A DNA stretch of 40,942 nucleotides from Pseudomonas lopnurensis (GTDB taxonomy: Bacteria; Pseudomonadota; Gammaproteobacteria; Pseudomonadales; Pseudomonadaceae), in assembly GCF_015070855.1 (NCBI RefSeq), contig NZ_JADDIX010000077.1:259647-300588 (forward strand), in the 5' to 3' direction. Shown here one piece after another: positions 35,426-40,942 of the stretch. The position numbers were made by a program, and so were the translations under genes. The notes beneath the pieces are model-generated. The model had not been told where the DNA came from, made no database searches, and worked only from the letters and a program-made list of their open reading frames with translations. The first letter of the stretch is position 1. Each line of letters starts with the position of its first letter.

Positions 35426-36106
35426 ATGCTGCTACACATTGCCAACCTGTTTTCCCTCGAAGAAACCGATCGTATCCGCGCCGCGCTGGAGCAGGCCGAC
35501 TGGCTGGACGGCCAGGTCACGGCCGGTTACCAGTCGGCCAAGGTCAAGCACAACCTGCAACTGGCCGAGGGCGATCCGCTGGCGCAGGAGATAGCCGAGG
35601 CCATGCTGCAACGCCTCTGGCAGCATCCTCAGTTCATGTCCGCCGCATTGCCGAGCAAGGTGTTTCCGCCGCTGTTCAACTGCTATACGGCAGGTGGCCA
35701 GTTCGGCTACCACATCGACAATGCGGTGCGACAGGTGCGCAACAGCGCCGAACGCGTACGTACCGATCTCTCGGCAACCCTGTTCTTCAGCGACCCGGAC
35801 GAATACGACGGTGGCGAACTGGTCATCCACGACACCTATGGCACGCAGCGGGTGAAATTCGCCGCTGGCGACATGGTGCTCTACCCCAGCACCAGCCTGC
35901 ACAAGGTCGAGCCGGTAACCCGCGGCACACGGCTGGCCTCGTTCTTCTGGATTCAGAGCCTGGTCCGCGAGGACGCCCAGCGCACCCTGCTCTACGAGAT
36001 GGATCAGGCGATTCAGCAACTGACCGCGGACGTGCCGGGCCACCCCTCGCTGGTCCAGCTGACCGGCACTTATCACAACCTGCTGCGGCGCTGGGTCGAG
36101 GTCTGA
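35426..36106 (+). CDS. piuC: Fe(II)/2-oxoglutarate-dependent hydroxylase PiuC
   Basis: A 226-residue PKHD-type hydroxylase (PiuC/YbiX family). The iron ligands are His96 and Asp98 (GYHIDNAV) and His159 ([12 protein letters not shown]), with Arg166 or Arg169 expected to hold 2-oxoglutarate. Other near-invariant text: [56 protein letters not shown]. Its substrate is unknown. The ATG at 35426 (MLLHIANLF) matches the family start, although no clear ribosome site precedes it. It diverges from piuA, the usual association, and its TGA overlaps the ATG of the Sel1 gene by one base. Confidence 0.93.
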   Translation: MLLHIANLFSLEETDRIRAALEQADWLDGQVTAGYQSAKVKHNLQLAEGDPLAQEIAEAMLQRLWQHPQFMSAALPSKVFPPLFNCYTAGGQFGYHIDNAVRQVRNSAERVRTDLSATLFFSDPDEYDGGELVIHDTYGTQRVKFAAGDMVLYPSTSLHKVEPVTRGTRLASFFWIQSLVREDAQRTLLYEMDQAIQQLTADVPGHPSLVQLTGTYHNLLRRWVEV

Positions 36107-36864
36107 TGCGACATCTTCTGCGCCGCGAGGAGACGCTCGACACGGCACAACTGGACGACCTCGCCGAGCAACCGCAACGGGCGGCACGGCTGGTGCTCAG
36201 CGCGGCCGCGGCCGGGGAAATCGAAGCGCAGGCGCTGCTTGGCCAGATCCTGCTGGACGGGCGCGGTATCGAGGCCGATCCGGCACTGGCACTGACCTGG
36301 TTCGGCATCGCCGCCGACCGCGGCCATGCCATGGCCTGCAACATGGCCGGCCGCTGTCACGAGCACGGCTGGGGTTGCAGCGCAGGCTCGACGCGCGCCG
36401 CCGAGTACTACCGTCGCGCAGCCGATCTGGGCCTGGACTGGGGCATGTACAACCTGGCCAACCTGCTGGCCACCGGGCGCGGCGTCGCGCAGGACGAGGC
36501 CGCGGCCTACCGGCTCTACCGCCAGGCCGCCGAGCTTGGCCATGCCAAGTCGATGAACCTGACCGGCCGTTGCCTCGAGGACGGCTGCGGCGTAGCGCAG
36601 GACGTGGCCGCGGCGCACGCCTGGTATGCACGCTCGGCCGAGGCCGGCGACTTCCGCGGGCAGTTCAGCCATGCCGCTGTCCTGCTGGCGCAGGGCCAAT
36701 GGGAGCTGGCTCGACACTGGCTGGGCCGCGCCCTGGAGCTGGGTCACCTCAGGTTCATCGAAACCGCGCTGGCGAGCCTGCAGGCCGCCGCGTTGCCAGC
36801 GATCGCCGATATCGTCGAGGGGTACGCCCGGCGGCGCGACGCGCTACGTGCCGGGTTGCGGTGA
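36106..36864 (+). CDS. Sel1-repeat (TPR-like) protein coupled to piuC
   Basis: A 252-residue cytosolic protein made of Sel1-type repeats over about residues 35-220, for example AQALLGQILLDGRGIEADPA, WGMYNLANLLATGRGVAQDE and KSMNLTGRCLEDGCGVAQDV. Such repeats bind proteins. No catalytic motif is visible. The ATG overlaps the piuC stop (TGATG), so the two are translationally coupled, and the pairing is one I recall in other pseudomonads. A function in PiuC assembly or substrate presentation is plausible but unproven. Confidence 0.88.
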   Translation: MRHLLRREETLDTAQLDDLAEQPQRAARLVLSAAAAGEIEAQALLGQILLDGRGIEADPALALTWFGIAADRGHAMACNMAGRCHEHGWGCSAGSTRAAEYYRRAADLGLDWGMYNLANLLATGRGVAQDEAAAYRLYRQAAELGHAKSMNLTGRCLEDGCGVAQDVAAAHAWYARSAEAGDFRGQFSHAAVLLAQGQWELARHWLGRALELGHLRFIETALASLQAAALPAIADIVEGYARRRDALRAGLR

Positions 36865-36890
36865 ACGCGAAAGGCGGAGACGAAAACACC

Positions 36891-37031
36891 CCGCATGGCG
36901 TAATGCTGTTTACTTAACGACTCAAGCTGGATCACATGTAGGAGCGGGCCACGCCCGCGATTCGCGCGCATGGCGCGCTCCTACAAAGTATTCTCCGCGC
37001 TTATCTGAACAGCATTACCCGCATGGCGGGG
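36891..37031. repeat. Nested inverted repeats with a REP pair, 3' of the Sel1 gene and speC
   Basis: The outer arms GTAATGCTGTT (36900-36910) and AACAGCATTAC (37008-37018) are perfect inverted copies, each next to a CCGCATGGCG element (36891-36900; 37019-37029). Inside lies a REP pair: GTAGGAGCGGGCCACGCC from 36938 and its imperfect inverse ending CGCGCTCCTAC at 36984. The whole fills the 188-base gap between two convergent genes and can fold as a long terminator-like structure. Confidence 0.7.
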
Positions 37032-37052
37032 CGTTCGTGCAGCGGCTACGGC

Positions 37053-38216
37053 TTAGATGTAATAGGCCTTCAGCGGCGGGAAGCCGTTGAACTCCACCGC
37101 GCTGTAGCTGGTGGTGTAGGCGCCGGTGGACAACCAGTACAGGCGGTCGCCGATGGCCAGGTTCAGCGGCAGGCCGTACTTGTAGTCCTCGTACATGATG
37201 TCGGCGCTGTCGCAGGTCGGGCCGGCGATCACGACTTCTTCCATCTCGCCCTTCTTCTCGGTCCAGATGGGGAACTTGATGGCTTCATCCATGGTTTCGA
37301 TCAGGCCGGAGAACTTGCCCACGTCGGTGTACACCCAGCGCTCGACCGCGGTGCGCGACTTGCGCGCGACCAGCACCACTTCGCTGACCAGGATGCCGGC
37401 GTTGGCGATCAGCGAGCGGCCCGGCTCGAGGATGATCTCCGGCAGGTCGTCGCCGAAGTCTTCCTTGAGGAAGCGGATGATTTCCTCGGCGTAGGTTTCC
37501 AGGCTGTTGGTGCGGGTGATGTAGTTGGCCGGGAAGCCGCCGCCCATGTTGATCATCTTCAGCTCGATGCCGTCCTCTTCCTTCAGGCGCTCGAAGATCA
37601 CCTTGACCTTGGCGATCGCCGCATCCCACACGGAGATGTCGCGCTGCTGCGAGCCGACGTGGAAAGAGATGCCGTAGGGCACCAGGCCCAGCTGGCGGGC
37701 GAGGATCAGCAGATCCATGGCCATGTCGGTCTGGCAGCCGAACTTGCGCGACAGCGGCCAGTCGGCGGTGGTGGAACCCTCGGTGAGGATGCGCACGTAG
37801 ATCTTCGAGCCCGGCGCGGCCTTGGCGATGTTGCGCAGGTCGGCTTCGGAGTCGGTGGCGAACATGCGCACGCCCTTCTCGTAGAAGTAGCGGATGTCCT
37901 TGGATTTCTTGATGGTGTTGCCGTAGCTGATGCGCTCCGCGCCGACACCGCGGGACATCACCTTGTCCAGCTCGTAGATCGAAGCGATGTCGAAGCTCGA
38001 ACCCTTGTCCTTGAGCAGGTCGATGATCTCGACCGCCGGGTTGGCCTTGACCGCGTAGTACACCTTGGCGAATTCGAAACCGGCGCGCAGGTCGTCGTAG
38101 GCCTGGCTGATGGTCGCGGTGTCGATGACGACGAAGGGGGTTTCGTGCTGGTCGGCGAACGCCTTCATCTTCTGGAAGGTGGCGCGGGGGAAATAGTCTT
38201 CGATCTTGACCGTCAT
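37053..38216 (-). CDS. speC: Ornithine/lysine-type decarboxylase, PLP fold III
   Basis: A 387-residue decarboxylase of the alanine-racemase-fold family, like P. aeruginosa SpeC, which makes putrescine from ornithine; related enzymes also accept lysine. PLP lysine is Lys57 (YYAVKANP), the glycine-rich loop NMGGGFPANY (223-232), LEPGRSLIANAG (263-274) and the catalytic Cys335 (GPTCDSADI). Identity to SpeC appears high from memory (FDIASIYELDKVM, FHVGSQQRDISVWD). ATG 38214-38216 has GGAG about eight bases upstream. The gene is monocistronic; it diverges from prfC across a 404-base region and ends near a nested repeat. Confidence 0.92.
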   Translation of the reverse strand: MTVKIEDYFPRATFQKMKAFADQHETPFVVIDTATISQAYDDLRAGFEFAKVYYAVKANPAVEIIDLLKDKGSSFDIASIYELDKVMSRGVGAERISYGNTIKKSKDIRYFYEKGVRMFATDSEADLRNIAKAAPGSKIYVRILTEGSTTADWPLSRKFGCQTDMAMDLLILARQLGLVPYGISFHVGSQQRDISVWDAAIAKVKVIFERLKEEDGIELKMINMGGGFPANYITRTNSLETYAEEIIRFLKEDFGDDLPEIILEPGRSLIANAGILVSEVVLVARKSRTAVERWVYTDVGKFSGLIETMDEAIKFPIWTEKKGEMEEVVIAGPTCDSADIMYEDYKYGLPLNLAIGDRLYWLSTGAYTTSYSAVEFNGFPPLKAYYI

Positions 38217-38620
38217 GCGGGGGCTCCAAAAACGGGAAACAAAAGTCGGATGAGGGATGCGGGCCGCTGGCCCGACAAGAACGCCTGATCAGTATCCCCA
38301 CTTTGGTTCGCCTACTTCCCAAGGCATGTCGCCGAGCATCACCAGGTGATCTCTCGTCGTCAGTACTTGAGCCGGATGGATCGTTGCCAGCATGGACGTT
38401 CGGGCGCGAACTTTAGGACCAAGGGGGGCATAGATCAATCAAAAAAACGTCCCGGATGCGCATCCGTTTCGCGTTGTTGTCGATTCGAAACGAAGCGTCA
38501 TGAAAACTGCACAAATCGGCCTTTTTCCGCCGCCGTGCGGGCCGCAGGAAATCCATTTACCGCTATAATCGCCGCCTTTTTTGACAGACCGACTACTCGT
38601 CGACGGGTTCCTTAATTCCG
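38217..38620. promoter_or_regulatory. Divergent speC / prfC intergenic region
   Basis: These 404 bases contain no supported gene. Toward speC, CGGGCC (38260-38265) and GGCCCG (38269-38274) form a small hairpin in the probable 5' leader. A perfect 14-base palindrome, CGGATGCGCATCCG, is at 38453-38466, next to an A-tract (38441-38447). Toward prfC there is a TATAAT hexamer. The palindrome could be an operator; the regulator is unknown. Confidence 0.45.
38564..38569 (+). promoter_or_regulatory. Candidate -10 box of the prfC promoter
   Basis: An exact TATAAT lies 51 bases before the prfC start codon. No good TTGACA is found 16-18 bases upstream (GCCGCA occupies that place), so the -35 is weak or absent. 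TTGACA at 38581-38586 lies downstream of it and has no fitting -10. Confidence 0.4.
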
Positions 38621-40204
<1,584 letters not shown>

Positions 40205-40216
40205 CCGGCACAATCC

Positions 40217-40298
40217 TGTAGGAGCCGGCTTGCCGGCGATCGCTTTTTGGCCCGATCATCGGTGCAAGCCCCGGATCGCCCGCAAGCGGGCTCCTACA
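40217..40298. repeat. REP pair (BIME) upstream of the RAYT, CTTG subtype
   Basis: TGTAGGAGCCGGCTTGCCGG (from 40217) and an inverted copy ending GCAAGCGGGCTCCTACA (to 40298), separated by about 30 bases. Each carries a small stem around CTTG/CAAG followed by CGATC. It lies between the prfC stop and the RAYT start, the usual arrangement for REPs served by a linked RAYT. Confidence 0.88.
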
Positions 40299-40325
40299 GT
40301 CACAGTCAATCTCGAGAGGCCTGGA

Positions 40326-40790
40326 ATGGATGCCAGCCGCTTCGTCCATCATGGCGCTCTACGCGCCGGACGCGTTTCGGAACCGGGGCGTATCTATCTG
40401 CTGACGGCGGTCACTCATAACCGGCAAGCCCTCTTCCATGACTGGCACCTGGCTCGCCTGCTGATAGCCGAGATGCGGCGTCTGCACGAGAGCCAGGAAG
40501 TCCACTCCCTCGCCTGGGTCGTGATGCCGGACCACGTTCACTGGCTGGCGCAGCTGGAAGGCATGCCACTGCCCAGACTGATGCTCCAGCTCAAGTCCCG
40601 CAGCGCCATCGCCATCAACGAAGCCCGCAACGACAGTGGTCGCGTCTGGCAGAAAGGCTTTCACGACCATGCCTTGCGCCAGGAAGAAGACCTCGCCGCA
40701 ACGGCCCGCTGTATCGTCGCCAATCCACTACGAGCGGGGCTGGTGAAGCGTATCGGCGATTATCCGCACTGGGACGCCATCTGGCTCTGA
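40326..40790 (+). CDS. REP-associated tyrosine transposase (RAYT), catalytic Tyr position reads Cys
   Basis: A 154-residue Y1-transposase-like (HUH) protein of the RAYT group, thought to copy or move REP sequences. The metal-binding HxH is His70/His72 (VVMPDHVHWLAQLEG). Other family text: GRIYLLTAVTHNR, LKSRSAIAINEA, RVWQKGFHDHALRQEEDL, and ANPLRAGLVKRIGDYPHWDA. Where relatives, as I recall, read ARYIVANP with the nucleophilic Tyr, this one reads ARCIVANP (Cys129, codon TGT at 40710-40712), one base from Tyr. It may therefore be inactive. The frame is otherwise intact. It is bracketed by inverted REP pairs on both sides. Confidence 0.9.
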   Translation: MDASRFVHHGALRAGRVSEPGRIYLLTAVTHNRQALFHDWHLARLLIAEMRRLHESQEVHSLAWVVMPDHVHWLAQLEGMPLPRLMLQLKSRSAIAINEARNDSGRVWQKGFHDHALRQEEDLAATARCIVANPLRAGLVKRIGDYPHWDAIWL

Positions 40791-40831
40791 GGCCCGCTCT
40801 CCAGCAAAAGCCGCACGCCCCAGCTCCCAAC

Positions 40832-40930
40832 TGCAGGAGCGAGCTTGCTCGCGAATGCCTCCACTACGGTATATGCCTCTACCACTGTCACCACAGCAGG
40901 CCTCGATTCGCCCGCAAGCGGGCTCCTACA
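40832..40930. repeat. REP pair (BIME) downstream of the RAYT, CTTG subtype
   Basis: TGCAGGAGCGAGCTTGCTCG (from 40832) and an inverted copy CGCCCGCAAGCGGGCTCCTA within 40905-40930. The arms share the GGAGC-n-GCTTGC core of the upstream pair but differ in the stem bases, which co-vary to keep pairing. Confidence 0.85.
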
Positions 40931-40942
40931 AAAAGCGGCCCC

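Noticed and set aside
38346..38615. Possible 89-residue plus-strand gene in the speC-prfC gap
   Set aside because: No ribosome site, unusual Arg/Cys-rich composition, and it overlaps the prfC promoter region; treated as non-coding.
40217..40930. CRISPR-like spaced repeats near the right edge
   Set aside because: The repeats are inverted pairs with variable stems and irregular spacing beside a RAYT, which fits REP/BIME elements and not a CRISPR array.

Overview
The window is a high-GC stretch of a Pseudomonas-type chromosome. The proteins read as pseudomonad throughout. From memory, the gene order tldD - nitrilase - yhdP - rng - maf - mreDCB | gatCAB - rlpA-like, then roxSR, then piuA | piuC - Sel1 gene and speC, matches the order in P. 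aeruginosa. Species cannot be fixed from the sequence alone. No tRNA, rRNA, CRISPR array, prophage or classical insertion sequence was seen; the only mobile-type gene is a RAYT (REP-associated tyrosine transposase) at the right edge.

Layout. (1) 1-11,623, minus strand: cell shape and envelope/RNA housekeeping. mreB, mreC and mreD are followed by a membrane-anchored coiled-coil protein of unknown function that is not in the P. aeruginosa order as I remember it, then maf, rng (RNase G), yhdP, a nitrilase-family amidase and the 5' part of tldD. (2) 11,939-18,030, plus strand: gatCAB (amidotransferase for Gln/Asn-tRNA), a minimal RlpA-like lipoprotein and two tandem Ca2+/Na+ antiporter paralogues. 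(3) 18,076-23,058, minus strand: a bactofilin, a small membrane coiled-coil protein and an M23 peptidase in a tight cluster, then an AEC-family permease and the redox two-component system roxR/roxS. A secreted SIMPL-domain protein diverges from roxS. (4) 24,127-26,455, minus strand: pxpC, pxpB and pxpA, the 5-oxoprolinase subunits, with 4-base overlaps.

(5) 26,927-36,864 is an iron-acquisition island. A FepA/PirA-like catecholate receptor is followed on the same strand by a PepSY membrane protein, two periplasmic proteins (DUF2271, DUF4198) and a membrane-anchored flavodoxin/FAD/NAD(P) reductase. Convergent to these lies a PiuA-type siderophore receptor, and divergent from that the Fe(II)/2-oxoglutarate hydroxylase piuC, overlapped by a Sel1-repeat gene. 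Possible Fur boxes precede both receptors. The PepSY and flavoprotein pair suggests reductive release of iron from siderophores in the periplasm. This is the most system-like part of the window.

(6) 37,053-40,790: speC (ornithine/lysine-type decarboxylase, minus) diverges from prfC (RF3, plus). A RAYT lies between two pairs of inverted REP sequences; its expected catalytic tyrosine position reads cysteine. Intergenic gaps elsewhere carry REP-like inverted repeats and terminator-like hairpins.
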